Assembly (NCBI RefSeq): GCF_001267175.1
Contig: NZ_CP012358.1
Location: 2,231,001-2,295,000 of the forward strand
Source: Thiopseudomonas alkaliphila
GTDB taxonomy: Bacteria; Pseudomonadota; Gammaproteobacteria; Pseudomonadales; Pseudomonadaceae
DNA: 64,000 bases
Reading direction: 5' to 3'
The notes beneath the pieces are model-generated. The model made no database searches, was not told the DNA's origin, and was given only the letters and a program-made list of their open reading frames with translations. Positions 28,254 to 35,958 of the stretch are shown in pieces (position 1 is the first letter of the stretch; each line of letters opens with the position of its first letter). The position numbers and the translations under genes were made by a program.

Positions 28254-28546
28254 TGAAAATTATTTGTTCGATTTATCAAAGCACTAAAAAACCAGGGATG
28301 TATTTATATGTGCCCAAAGCGGATGAACTTAATAAAGTGCCGGAGGCTTTATTAAGCTTATTTGGTCGGCCAAAATTCTGCTTTAGTTTACTGCTTACGC
28401 CAGAGAAACAGTTAGCACGAGAAGACATCTCCCAAGTATTAGAAAATTTACAGCAGCAAGGTTTTCATTTACAGATGCCTCCCCCGGAAGAAGAATACAT
28501 TGAGCATCTACCGGAGGAGTTATTGCGTCGCAATGACCCTATTTAG
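28253..28546 (+). CDS. ycgL: YcgL domain protein (DUF709)
   Basis: A 97-residue protein starting [22 protein letters not shown] and containing [16 protein letters not shown], the YcgL signature. Function is unknown. It overlaps the rnd stop codon by one base (TGATG), the conserved rnd-ycgL pairing in Pseudomonas. Confidence 0.9.
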   Translation: MKIICSIYQSTKKPGMYLYVPKADELNKVPEALLSLFGRPKFCFSLLLTPEKQLAREDISQVLENLQQQGFHLQMPPPEEEYIEHLPEELLRRNDPI

Positions 28547-28557
28547 TTGAAGGAGAG

Positions 28558-28614
28558 TTAGAGCGATAATTTATCGCGATTTTTTTCCAGTGTGGCGTTA
28601 TCGATACCTTTGAC
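28558..28614 (-). pseudogene. 3' fragment of an IS-interrupted comEA-like gene
   Basis: Minus-strand codons from 28614 down to the TAA at 28558-28560 read VKGIDNATLEKNRDKLSL. This is the C terminus of a ComEA-type helix-hairpin-helix domain, whose usual form is ..EVKGIG..TLEKNR... It continues in frame from the 5' fragment at 30384-30632 once the 1769-base insertion is removed. It has no start of its own. Confidence 0.9.
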
Positions 28615-28630
28615 CCCGGAGCGCGACAAG

Positions 28631-28650
28631 CCCCGTCATTCAGGGCGGGG
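28631..28650. repeat. Left-end subterminal hairpin of the IS element
   Basis: CCCCGTC and GGCGGGG around ATTCAG form a 7-base stem with one G-T pair, 17 bases inside the left border. HUH transposases of this family recognise such imperfect hairpins. Confidence 0.75.
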
Positions 28651-28683
28651 AAGGATAGCACGGACGGCAGCCGTCCTTAGGTC

Positions 28684-29098
28684 TCAGTGTGGAGTCTGCT
28701 GCTGTTCGATGTACTGACGCACGATGGAAGTCGGCGCGCCACCACAGGATGATGTGAAATAGGACGGCGACCAAAGAGCGCCTTTCCAGTAGCGTTTCTG
28801 GATGTCGGGCCGGCTCCTTGCGTAGCAGGCGGCTGGACACGCCTTTGAGGCTGTTCACGAGGTTGAAAACAGCCACCTTGGGCGGATACTTCACCAGCAG
28901 GTGGACGTGATCGTCTTCGCCGTCCATTTCGATCAGTTGCGCCTCGAAGTCGGCGCAGGTCTTGGCGAAGATGGTGCGCAGCCGACAGAGGACGTCGCCA
29001 TCGAACACTCCGCGGCGGTATTTCGCCACAAAGACCAAATGGACGTGCATCTTAAAAGCACAGTGCCGTCCTTATCGAATATCGGTGTCATTGCTCAT
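28684..29098 (-). pseudogene. tnpA: IS200-type Y1 (HUH) transposase TnpA, inactivated
   Basis: The reconstructed reading begins ATG at 29098 (MSNDTDIR) and meets TAA at 29074-29072. After it the frame continues GRHCAFKMHVHLVFVAKYRRG as expected for TnpA. The HUH pair is intact in DDHVHLLV. After SSRLLRKE there is a one-base excess (GAGCCGGCCC, expected GAGCGGCCC). The correct C terminus, PDIQKRYWKGALWSPS and then SIVRQYIEQQQTPH ending at 28684, is thus in another frame. The catalytic tyrosine (RQY) lies in the lost part. An open stretch from ATG 29050 to 28640 would encode a chimeric protein without it. Confidence 0.88.
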
Positions 29099-29119
29099 GG
29101 ACCAAGAGTATAATTGGGT

Positions 29120-30340
29120 ATGCGACGACTTCAAGCCTACAAATACGAATTGCGGCCAGACGGCCAGCAAGAGCGACAAATGCGCCGCTTCGCTGGCTCT
29201 TGTCGGTTCGTGTTCAACCAGGCGCTGGCGTTGCAGAAGGAACGCTACGAGCAGGGCGAGAAGAAGCTCGGCTATGCGGGCTTGTGCAAGTTGCTTACCG
29301 AGTGGCGCAACAGCTCAGAGACGGCTTGGCTGGCCGATGCGCCCGTTCACCCGTTACAGCAGACGCTCAAGGACTTGGAGCGGGCCTATAGCAACTTCTT
29401 CGCCAAGCGGGCCGACTTCCCGCGCTTCAAGAAGAAAGGCCAATCGGATAGTTTCCGCTATCCCGACCCGAAGCAAGTCAAGCTCGATCAGGCGAACAGC
29501 CGCGTATTCCTGCCCAAACTGGGCTGGCTACGCTACCGCAACAGCCGCGAGGTGCTGGGCGCGGTGAAGAACATCACCGTCAGCCAGTCTTGCGGCAAGT
29601 GGTTCGTGTCGATTCAGACCGAGAGAGAGGTTGAGCAACCGCTACCGCAAGGCGGCGCGGTCGGCATCGACATGGGTATCACCCGCTTCGCCACGCTCTC
29701 GGACGGCACGTGCTATTCGCCGCTCAACAGCTTCAAACGGCATGAAACCGCCTTGCGCCGCGCGCAGCAGTCGATGAGCCGCAAGACCAAATTCAGCAAC
29801 AACTGGAAGAAGGCGAAGGCCCGCGTCCAGCGTATCCATTCCCGCATCGGCAACGCCCGCCGCGACTACCTGCACAACGCCACGACCACGATCAGCCAAA
29901 ACCACGCGATGGTGTGTATCGAGGATTTGCAGGTACGGAACATGTCCAAGTCGGCGGCGGGTACCACCGAAAAGCCGGGTAAGAAGGTTCGGGCCAAGTC
30001 CGGCCTAAATAAGTCCATCCTCGATCAAGGCTGGTTCGAGTTCCGCCGCCAACTGGATTACAAGCTGGCCTGGAGTGGCGGCTATCTGATTGTCGTGCCG
30101 CCACAGAACACCAGCCGCACCTGTCCGGCTTGCGGGCATGTGTCGGCGGAGAACCGCACCAGTCAGGCAAAGTTCGCCTGCGTGGAATGCGGCTTCGAGG
30201 AAAACGCCGATCTGGTCGGCGCGATCAATATCTTAAGGGCGGGACACGCCCGGTTCGCCTGTGAAGTGAGCGATGCGGTAAGGTCGCCAGCAGCAGGAAC
30301 CCACCGAAGCGACTCAGAGGCGGTTCAATGCCGCACCTGA
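29120..30340 (+). CDS. tnpB: TnpB, RNA-guided nuclease of the IS200/IS605 family
   Basis: A 406-residue protein from ATG 29120 (MRRLQAYKYELRPDGQQ). RuvC-like catalytic residues are present: D184 in VGIDMGITRF, E268 in VCIEDLQVRNMS and D364 in ENADLVGAINIL. A zinc ribbon is formed by CPAC (335-338) and CVEC (354-357). The N-terminal helix-turn-helix-like and beta-barrel region looks complete. TnpB proteins cut DNA guided by an RNA from the element's right end, next to a short target-adjacent motif. It is divergent from the dead tnpA, about 22 bases away. No disabling change was seen. Its C-terminal tail after residue 372 is probably disordered and overlaps the guide RNA scaffold. Confidence 0.94.
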   Translation: MRRLQAYKYELRPDGQQERQMRRFAGSCRFVFNQALALQKERYEQGEKKLGYAGLCKLLTEWRNSSETAWLADAPVHPLQQTLKDLERAYSNFFAKRADFPRFKKKGQSDSFRYPDPKQVKLDQANSRVFLPKLGWLRYRNSREVLGAVKNITVSQSCGKWFVSIQTEREVEQPLPQGGAVGIDMGITRFATLSDGTCYSPLNSFKRHETALRRAQQSMSRKTKFSNNWKKAKARVQRIHSRIGNARRDYLHNATTTISQNHAMVCIEDLQVRNMSKSAAGTTEKPGKKVRAKSGLNKSILDQGWFEFRRQLDYKLAWSGGYLIVVPPQNTSRTCPACGHVSAENRTSQAKFACVECGFEENADLVGAINILRAGHARFACEVSDAVRSPAAGTHRSDSEAVQCRT

Positions 30341-30399
30341 GCGCCGTAGGAATCTCCGGCCTTCAGGCCGGGGAGGATGTCAATTCTAGTAACTCATCA
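30250..30399 (+). ncRNA. Predicted omega RNA (reRNA) of TnpB, scaffold plus guide
   Basis: In tnpB elements the guide RNA overlaps the 3' end of tnpB and runs through the right end, using the first roughly 16 bases of flanking DNA as guide. Here the right-end hairpin at 30356-30371 and terminal GTCAA at 30379-30383 fit this. The guide would begin TTCTAGTAACTCATCA at 30384. The 5' boundary is a guess. This is inference from family knowledge; no promoter or processing site is visible. Confidence 0.5.
30356..30371. repeat. Right-end hairpin of the IS element
   Basis: CCGGCC-TTCA-GGCCGG, a perfect 6-base stem, 12 bases inside the right border. Confidence 0.8.
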
Positions 30400-30632
30400 A
30401 TGTGCTCCAAGGGCCCGTTAGCTTCTCGATAAGCAATAATGGCTTGGGCTTTGGCCATACCAATGCCAGATAAGTGTTTGGCTAAGGTTTCTGCATCAGC
30501 TTGATTTAGGTTAATAGTTTGAGTTTGTTGTTGAGTGTTAGCTACAGCAGGAGCAGGCTCCTCGGCAAGTACTAATGCAGGGGGTAAACCTAGTAGAGTG
30601 CTGCAGAGCAGAGCTTGGATTAATCGTTTCAT
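30384..30632 (-). pseudogene. comEA-like helix-hairpin-helix gene, 5' part, interrupted by the IS element
   Basis: Exactly 83 codons remain, from MKRLIQALLC to HIDELLE. There is a signal peptide (cleavage near LAEEP, about 23), a Q/T-rich linker and a ComEA domain (INLNQADAETLAKHLSGIG; KAQAIIAYREANGPL). The reading continues into the element as LTSSPA and stops. Adding the 18 codons at 28558-28614 gives a complete 101-residue protein. ComEA proteins are periplasmic DNA-binding components of natural transformation. The small Pseudomonas type is annotated by this fold, so a competence role is inferred. Confidence 0.9.
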
Positions 30633-30721
30633 AGTTTACCGTCCTTAGATCAGATTCGAGTTGCAACAGAAGTGTAGGTGGGGAATGATCGGCCGTAAGT
30701 TTTTTGATAAAAGAGGTGCGT

Positions 30722-31402
30722 ATGGATCAGGAGTTTTGGTTAGAACGCTGGGAGAACAACCAAATCGGTTTTCATTTACGGGATCGAGCAAATCCTTGTC
30801 TAGATAAGTATTGGCACCTCACCAAACTAACGCCAGGGGCTACGGTATTTGTGCCGTTGTGCGGTAAGAGCTTAGATTTGCTGTGGTTCGCTGAACAAGG
30901 CTATAAAGTAATAGGGGTAGAGCTGGCGGAAAAAGCCGTGCAAGATTTTTTTAAAGAGCACCAGCTCACGCCTAGCCTAGTTGAAACGGCAGAGTTTAAG
31001 TGCTACCAAGCGGCGAATATCACGCTGTATAGCGGAGATTTTTTTGCTTTAACTAAAGCTCACTTAGCACAGTGCAATGCAGTTTATGATCGGGCAGCTT
31101 TAGTGGCTTGGCCACCTGAGTTGCAAGCACGCTACGCTGCGCATTTGTTCAGTATTTTGCCCCAAGCATCCACTGGTTTAGTGGTGGTGATGGATTACTT
31201 GCAAAGTGAAATGGCTGGGCCCCCCTTTGCTGTAAGTGAGGCGCAATTAAATAGTTTTTTAACGAATGACTATCAGATACAGAGAGTTGGACAACGCGAT
31301 ATTTTACGCTACGAGCCTAAATTTGTTGAACGTGGGCTTACCAGTTTAACGGAGAATGTATTTTTACTTAGTGCTCAAACACAAACTGCAAGTGCAAACT
31401 AA
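30722..31402 (+). CDS. tpm: Thiopurine S-methyltransferase family protein
   Basis: SAM-dependent methyltransferase of 226 residues from ATG 30722. It starts MDQEFWLERWENNQIGFHL, the TPMT signature, followed by ATVFVPLCGKSLDLLWFAEQG (SAM loop) and VYDRAALVAWPPELQARYA. Bacterial TPMTs act on thiopurines and on selenium and tellurium compounds; the native substrate is unclear. I chose this start because AGAGGTG is 3 bases before it and the protein matches from there. It is divergent from the disrupted comEA gene, with an intergenic region of 89 bases. Confidence 0.9.
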   Translation: MDQEFWLERWENNQIGFHLRDRANPCLDKYWHLTKLTPGATVFVPLCGKSLDLLWFAEQGYKVIGVELAEKAVQDFFKEHQLTPSLVETAEFKCYQAANITLYSGDFFALTKAHLAQCNAVYDRAALVAWPPELQARYAAHLFSILPQASTGLVVVMDYLQSEMAGPPFAVSEAQLNSFLTNDYQIQRVGQRDILRYEPKFVERGLTSLTENVFLLSAQTQTASAN

Positions 31403-31405
31403 GCC

Positions 31406-31433
31406 TTGTGTTTATAACGAATAAAGGTACAAT
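31406..31433 (+). promoter_or_regulatory. Promoter of the 4.5S RNA gene
   Basis: TTGTGT (31406-31411) and TACAAT (31428-31433) with a 16-base spacer lie just after the tpm stop codon. They place a start near 31440, upstream of the mature RNA. The region between holds the palindrome CGCCCCA / TGGGGCG (31440-31460). Confidence 0.65.
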
Positions 31434-31468
31434 AAGCGCCGCCCCAAGGTCTTTGGGGCGCGTGTTAT

Positions 31469-31579
31469 GGTGGCCCTACCGGTCCCCTCGCAACGATTAC
31501 CTGTTAACCTGGTCAGGCCCGGAAGGGAGCAGCCATAGCAGGGACATTGTGTGCCGGGGTGTGGCTGGTAGTGGTCACC
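31469..31579 (+). ncRNA. ffs: 4.5S RNA (signal recognition particle RNA)
   Basis: The conserved SRP domain IV is clear: CAGGCCCGGAAGGGAGCAGCC around 31513-31533, with the GGAA tetraloop and the A-rich internal loop. The outer helix pairs GGTCCCCTCGC with the GTGTGCCGGGGTGTGGC side and GGTGGCCCTACC with GGTAGTGGTCACC. The ends are estimated from the closing stem. ffs directly before dnaX is the Pseudomonas arrangement. It binds Ffh. Confidence 0.93.
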
Positions 31580-31725
31580 TCCAATCTTTGCAGTTATCTG
31601 CGCCTTTTCTATATCTCGTTTAATTGTTTAGCTAATGCCTTAATCTGTGGCTAAGGCAGTGCATTTTTGTCTCTGCTCCGTTAGCATACCTACGTATTTT
31701 TAATCCCTTGAAACAGTAGGTGACG

Positions 31726-33663
31726 ATGAGTTATCAAGTGCTGGCGCGTAAATGGCGTCCTAAAAATTTTGCAGAAATGGTCGGGCAAGCCCATGTGCTC
31801 AAGGCCTTAATTAATGCACTTGATAGTCAGCGCTTACACCATGCCTATTTATTCACCGGCACCCGTGGCGTAGGAAAAACTACCATTGCGCGGATTATGG
31901 CCAAGTGCTTGAACTGTGAGCAAGGCGTCAGTTCAACGCCCTGTGGGCAGTGTTCAATTTGCCGCGAGGTAGATGAAGGGCGCTTTGTTGATTTAATCGA
32001 GGTGGATGCGGCCAGTAAAACCAAGGTCGAGGATACCCGTGAGTTACTCGATAATGTGCAGTATATGCCCAGCCGTGGGCGTTATAAGGTATACCTCATT
32101 GACGAGGTGCACATGCTATCGACCAGCTCATTTAATGCGTTGCTAAAAACCTTAGAAGAGCCACCGAGTTACGTTAAGTTTCTATTGGCTACCACTGATC
32201 CACAGAAGCTACCCCCTACGATTTTATCGCGCTGCTTGCAGTTTTCTCTAAAAAATATGCAGCCTGAGCCTATTGTTGGGCATTTGTCTGATGTGTTAAG
32301 CGCTGAGCAAATCCCCTTTGATACCGACGCTTTATGGTTGCTTGGGCGCGCGGCTAACGGCTCTATGCGTGATGCGATGAGTCTAACTGATCAGGCGGTA
32401 GCTTTTGGTCAGGGACAGATACGTGCTGAAGATGTGCGAGCAATGCTTGGTTCGATTGATCAGGGCCATACTTACAGCATTTTACAGGCGTTATTACAAG
32501 GTGATGGCGCGCAATTATTGCAGGCGATTGGCCTGCTGGCTGACCAAGGTCCAGATTGGGCAATGGCGCTCAGCGAGTTATTAAGTATTTTGCACCGTGC
32601 CGCGGTAGCGCAATTGGTCCCTGATGCGATTGATAATGGCCAAGGTGATCGTGAGCAAGTTTTAGCGATTGCGCAAACGGTAACGGCTGAAGATTTACAG
32701 TTCTACTATCAAGTTGGGTTAATTGGGCAGCGAGATTTACCGTTAGCTCCTGATGGGCGCAGTGGTTTTGAGATGGTTTTGCTGCGTATGTTAGCGTTTC
32801 GTCCGGCTGCTCTAGCGCATCAGCCAAGTGTGACTTTAGTCACTGCTGCAGATAGGGTTGATCCCAGCGCAGAAAAAAAAACTGAAAAAAACACCCTAGG
32901 CGTTAGCCTTTCTTCGCAACCGCAACCGCAACCGCAACCGCAACCGCAACCGCAACCGCAACCGCAAGCAGAAATCAGTGGGGAACCGGCGCCTTGGGAA
33001 GATGTACCTCAGCCTTCTGCAGCGCCAGCGGCTGAACCTGTAGCGGCCACTTTAGTAGCGCCTGAGCCACTCGCTCAGTTAGAGTCAGAGGACACAGAGG
33101 CTGACTCAGAAACTGATGAGATCGATGACGGCGCTCTCGATTCCTATGCCTATTTAATGGATATCCACCAGCATTATGCTGACTTACAGCAGTCTGAGGC
33201 CCAGCAAGCACCGGTGGGAGCAGTGGCTGATGAAGTCTTAGCTGAAGATTTACGGTTACAGATTCCAAGTGCCAGTGGGGTGGCTGCGGAGTGGCTCGAG
33301 ATTTATCCACAACTCGAGTTAGCAGGAATGACTGCTAGCATTGCCGCGAACTGTGCGTTGATCGAAAAAACGGCAGAGCAGCATTGGTTAATGCATATTG
33401 AACAAGGACGTAGCTCATTACTGAATGCTAATCAGCAGCAGAGAATTGAGCAGGCAATCAGCGACTGGCTAGGGCAAAAAATTCAATTGGTAATCGAAAA
33501 ACAGCCAGAGCAAGAGGTGGAGACCCCGGCTTTAGCCGAGTTACGGCGTAAAGCCCAAGCTCAGCATCAAGCGCATCAAGAAATTTTAAAAGATCCTATT
33601 GTAGTGCAGCTAATGGAGCAGTTTGGCGCTACAATTGTCCCCCAAACCGTTGAGCCAATTTAA
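31726..33663 (+). CDS. dnaX: DNA polymerase III subunit tau (and probably gamma)
   Basis: Clamp-loader ATPase of about 645 residues from ATG 31726 ([15 protein letters not shown]). The Walker A motif is GTRGVGKTT (45-53), zinc cysteines are at 64, 73, 76 and 79, Walker B is LIDEVHMLS and the SRC sensor is ILSRCLQF. Domain III ends near residue 365. A low-complexity linker follows, with an A9 run at 32873-32881 and a (QP)8 tract, then the tau-specific C-terminal domains. Slippage at the A9 run would make a gamma-like protein of about 386 residues (see findings). It is followed 23 bases later by ybaB and then recR. Confidence 0.96.
   Translation: MSYQVLARKWRPKNFAEMVGQAHVLKALINALDSQRLHHAYLFTGTRGVGKTTIARIMAKCLNCEQGVSSTPCGQCSICREVDEGRFVDLIEVDAASKTKVEDTRELLDNVQYMPSRGRYKVYLIDEVHMLSTSSFNALLKTLEEPPSYVKFLLATTDPQKLPPTILSRCLQFSLKNMQPEPIVGHLSDVLSAEQIPFDTDALWLLGRAANGSMRDAMSLTDQAVAFGQGQIRAEDVRAMLGSIDQGHTYSILQALLQGDGAQLLQAIGLLADQGPDWAMALSELLSILHRAAVAQLVPDAIDNGQGDREQVLAIAQTVTAEDLQFYYQVGLIGQRDLPLAPDGRSGFEMVLLRMLAFRPAALAHQPSVTLVTAADRVDPSAEKKTEKNTLGVSLSSQPQPQPQPQPQPQPQPQAEISGEPAPWEDVPQPSAAPAAEPVAATLVAPEPLAQLESEDTEADSETDEIDDGALDSYAYLMDIHQHYADLQQSEAQQAPVGAVADEVLAEDLRLQIPSASGVAAEWLEIYPQLELAGMTASIAANCALIEKTAEQHWLMHIEQGRSSLLNANQQQRIEQAISDWLGQKIQLVIEKQPEQEVETPALAELRRKAQAQHQAHQEILKDPIVVQLMEQFGATIVPQTVEPI
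32872..32891 (+). promoter_or_regulatory. Candidate frameshift/transcript-slippage site in dnaX
   Basis: Nine consecutive A (32873-32881) and, three bases on, seven more (32885-32891). In the zero frame the codons are GAA AAA AAA ACT. A -1 shift reads AAC TGA, and a +1 shift reaches TAG within six codons, so either product is short. The position, just after DnaX domain III, is where gamma ends in other bacteria. Confidence 0.65.
32917..32967 (+). repeat. Hexanucleotide tandem repeat in dnaX, (CAACCG)8
   Basis: Eight perfect CAACCG units plus a final CAA encode (Gln-Pro)8-Gln in the linker between the ATPase part and the tau C-terminal domains. Perfect copies suggest recent expansion and likely copy-number variation between strains, always in frame. 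Confidence 0.9.
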
Positions 33664-33686
33664 CAAGCAACTCAGAGGAAAAAGTT

Positions 33687-34013
33687 ATGTTTAAAGGTGG
33701 AATGGCGGGCTTGATGAAGCAAGCTCAAGAAATGCAGGAAAAAATGCAAAAAGCTCAAGAAGAGCTAGCCAATGCAGAAGTTACGGGTGAGTCAGGTGCT
33801 GGTTTAGTCAGTATTGTGATGACCGGTCGACATGATGTACGTCGGGTTAATATTGATGCCAGCTTACTGGAAGAAGACAAAGAGATTTTAGAAGACTTAA
33901 TCGCTGCTGCAGTTAATGATGCGGTGCGTAAAGTAGAGCAAAATACCCAAGAAAGCATGGCCGGCATGACCGCAGGTATGCAATTACCGCCAGGCTTTAA
34001 AATGCCTTTCTAA
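33687..34013 (+). CDS. ybaB: YbaB/EbfC nucleoid-associated protein
   Basis: A 108-residue DNA-binding protein of the YbaB/EbfC family: [21 protein letters not shown] at the N terminus, [20 protein letters not shown] in the middle and [11 protein letters not shown] at the end. It lies between dnaX and recR, as in most bacteria, and is followed by a terminator-like hairpin before recR. Confidence 0.95.
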   Translation: MFKGGMAGLMKQAQEMQEKMQKAQEELANAEVTGESGAGLVSIVMTGRHDVRRVNIDASLLEEDKEILEDLIAAAVNDAVRKVEQNTQESMAGMTAGMQLPPGFKMPF

Positions 34014-34031
34014 GCGTTAGTTAAGGTTCAC

Positions 34032-34060
34032 GCCTGCACCTTGCTGCAGGCTTTTTTTTG
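34032..34060 (+). terminator. Terminator-like hairpin between ybaB and recR
   Basis: GCCTGCA-CCTTGC-TGCAGGC followed by eight T. It is inside a conserved operon and ends 11 bases before the recR start codon, so it would attenuate recR rather than end the operon fully. Confidence 0.75.
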
Positions 34061-34070
34061 TAGATTGATT

Positions 34071-34670
34071 ATGTCTTTTAGTCCTTTAGTTCGACAGTTG
34101 TTGGATGCATTACGTGTATTGCCAGGCGTGGGACAAAAAACCGCCCAACGCATGGCTTTACAACTATTAGAGCGGGATCGAGGCGGTGCTTTACGTTTGG
34201 CAGAAGCCTTACAAGCAGCGATGCAGGGCGTTGGGTATTGCCAGCAATGCCGTGCGCTCAGTGAAGCAGATATTTGTGCTATTTGTGCCGATCCGAAACG
34301 TGAACAGCAGTTGCTGTGTGTAGTGCAAAGCCCAGTGGATGTGCATTTGGTAGAGCAAACCGGTTATCGCGGCTTGTATTTTGTCCTCAAGGGGCATCTC
34401 TCTCCATTAGATGGACTGGGGCCAGACTCCGTAGGTATTCCTGATTTGATCGAGCGTATTGAGCAAGGTCAGTTTAGTGAAGTGATCCTCGCCACCAACC
34501 CCACCGTAGAAGGTGAAGCAACCGCCCATTACATTGCCCAATTGTTACTCGGTGAGTCGCTTGTGGTATCGCGCTTAGCCCATGGCGTGCCACTGGGTGG
34601 AGAGTTAGAGCTAGTGGACGGCAGCACCTTAGCCCACGCTTTTGCCGGTAGAAAGCCTCTACTTCGTTAA
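34071..34670 (+). CDS. recR: Recombination protein RecR
   Basis: RecFOR-pathway DNA-binding protein of 199 residues. It has an N-terminal helix-hairpin-helix ([17 protein letters not shown]), a four-cysteine zinc finger ([16 protein letters not shown]), a Toprim domain ([27 protein letters not shown]) and a C-terminal Walker B-like region ([16 protein letters not shown]). The ATG at 34071 ([14 protein letters not shown]) matches the family; the ATG at 34041 would lie in the terminator hairpin. Confidence 0.96.
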   Translation: MSFSPLVRQLLDALRVLPGVGQKTAQRMALQLLERDRGGALRLAEALQAAMQGVGYCQQCRALSEADICAICADPKREQQLLCVVQSPVDVHLVEQTGYRGLYFVLKGHLSPLDGLGPDSVGIPDLIERIEQGQFSEVILATNPTVEGEATAHYIAQLLLGESLVVSRLAHGVPLGGELELVDGSTLAHAFAGRKPLLR

Positions 34671-34827
34671 ATTCTGTGATAAAACCCAGTGATAAAAAAC
34701 AGTGGGGAGTGTTGATGAGAGGACGCGCTTAACCAAATTTGTGACTAAGGTGTTGCTAGATTTATCGCTCAAACAAGTGTTTTAATGGGCTCATCAAACT
34801 TCATATTGTCAGCAGGTTGGGTTGGGT

Positions 34828-35958
34828 ATGCCGTATCGTTTTTCTCTTATACTTGGGCTTATCAGTAGCGTCTGGCTGGTAGGTTGTCAGCAAGAGCCAG
34901 AACCAGCGGCGGTAGTGCGGCCGGTACTGGTCGCGCAACCTCAGGTAGGAGTTAGTCATAACGAAAGCTTTCCCGGTGAAGTCAGAGCCCGCTTTGAGCC
35001 TGAGCTGGCATTTCGTATCGGTGGTAAAGTCACCGAGCGCTTAGTCGATGTGGGGGCACGCGTTAAACAAGGCCAGCCGCTAGCTAAACTAGATGCTCAA
35101 GACGTTAATTTACAGTTGCAGTCAGCGCAAGCACAGGTCAGTGCCGCCCAGTCAAATCTTGCCTTAGTGAAAGCCGAGCGCGATCGTTATTTAAAGCTTA
35201 AGCAGCGTCAACTCGCTAGCCAGTCGCATTTTGACAATGCCGATACCCAGTATAAAACTGCGCTAGCCTCATTAAAGCAGGCGCAGGCACAATACGATGT
35301 GGCGAAAAACCAAAGCAGCTATAGCACCTTGTATGCACCGGCAGACGGGGTCATTAGCATGGCCCGCCTAGAGGTTGGGCAAGTGGTAGCCGCAGGGCAA
35401 ACCGTCTTTGTGCTAGCAGCGGATGGTGAGCGAGAGGTGGTGATTGGTTTACCCGAGCAGACTGCGGCTCAGTTTAAAGTCGGTAATGCGGTCAAGGTTG
35501 AGCTGTGGAGTCATCCCGAGCAAAAGTATGAAGGCAGTATTCGTGAAATTTCACCGGCTGCTGATCCCCGTTCGCGCACCTTTGCAGCCCGAGTGAGTTT
35601 CGCCGCTGATAATAGCATGGCGGAAATCGGGCAAAGTGCCAGAGTCTATGCCTATAAAACTACGCGGCCGATGCTCAAACTTCCGCTCAGTGCAGTTACC
35701 GCAGAAAACAATCAGCCCTATGTGTGGCGTGTGGTGGCTCATTCAGAAGCAAATGAACAACTGATAACTGAGCGAGTTGATATTGAAACCGGTGCTTTTA
35801 GTGAGACCGAGGTGACGGTACTTTCAGGTTTGCAGAGCAGTGACTGGGTGGTGACGGGTGGCGTGCAGCTGCTACAAGCTGGGCAAGTGGTGACTGCGGT
35901 TGATCGAGATAACCGCCCAGTGCACCTAGGAGAGCAGGAGTCAGCAGATGCGCTTTAA
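34828..35958 (+). CDS. RND efflux periplasmic adaptor (membrane fusion protein), lipoprotein
   Basis: About 376 residues from ATG 34828. The lipobox WLVGC puts the lipid-anchored cysteine near residue 20. The HlyD/AcrA-type layout is visible: a lipoyl half (VTERLVDVGARVKQGQPLAKLD), a helical hairpin rich in QAQ repeats (about 95-155), a second lipoyl half (LYAPADGVISMARLEVGQVV) and a beta-barrel domain. It overlaps the RND pump gene by 11 bases. No outer-membrane channel gene follows, so it probably uses a TolC-like partner encoded elsewhere. Substrate unknown. Confidence 0.9.
   Translation: MPYRFSLILGLISSVWLVGCQQEPEPAAVVRPVLVAQPQVGVSHNESFPGEVRARFEPELAFRIGGKVTERLVDVGARVKQGQPLAKLDAQDVNLQLQSAQAQVSAAQSNLALVKAERDRYLKLKQRQLASQSHFDNADTQYKTALASLKQAQAQYDVAKNQSSYSTLYAPADGVISMARLEVGQVVAAGQTVFVLAADGEREVVIGLPEQTAAQFKVGNAVKVELWSHPEQKYEGSIREISPAADPRSRTFAARVSFAADNSMAEIGQSARVYAYKTTRPMLKLPLSAVTAENNQPYVWRVVAHSEANEQLITERVDIETGAFSETEVTVLSGLQSSDWVVTGGVQLLQAGQVVTAVDRDNRPVHLGEQESADAL

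Larger units (their letters stand above)
28615..30383. mobile_element. IS200/IS605-family element with divergent tnpA (broken) and tnpB
   Basis: A 1769-base element, visibly GC-richer than the host DNA around it. It contains an HUH (Y1) transposase gene on the minus strand and a tnpB gene on the plus strand. Subterminal hairpins lie near both ends: CCCCGTC/GGCGGGG at 28631-28650 and CCGGCC/GGCCGG at 30356-30371. The right end reads GAGGATGTCAA, as in many tnpB-bearing elements. The borders are exact because excision restores the comEA frame (..LLE + VKGID..). There is no target duplication, which is typical of this family. It lies 3' to TTTGAC. Confidence 0.93.

Noticed and set aside
28640..29050. 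tnpA as an intact 136-residue gene
   Set aside because: This frame lacks the catalytic tyrosine and ends in an unrelated sequence; the correct C terminus is in another frame.
29642..30170. Open frames antisense to tnpB
   Set aside because: They arise from the high GC content of the element. tnpB itself has all family motifs, and the antisense products resemble nothing.
31408..31623. Open frame across the 4.5S RNA region
   Set aside because: It overlaps a well-defined structural RNA and has no protein-like composition or ribosome site.
32917..32967. Regular repeats that could suggest a CRISPR array
   Set aside because: The units are only 6 bases, contiguous and in a coding frame. No repeat-spacer pattern was seen anywhere in the window.
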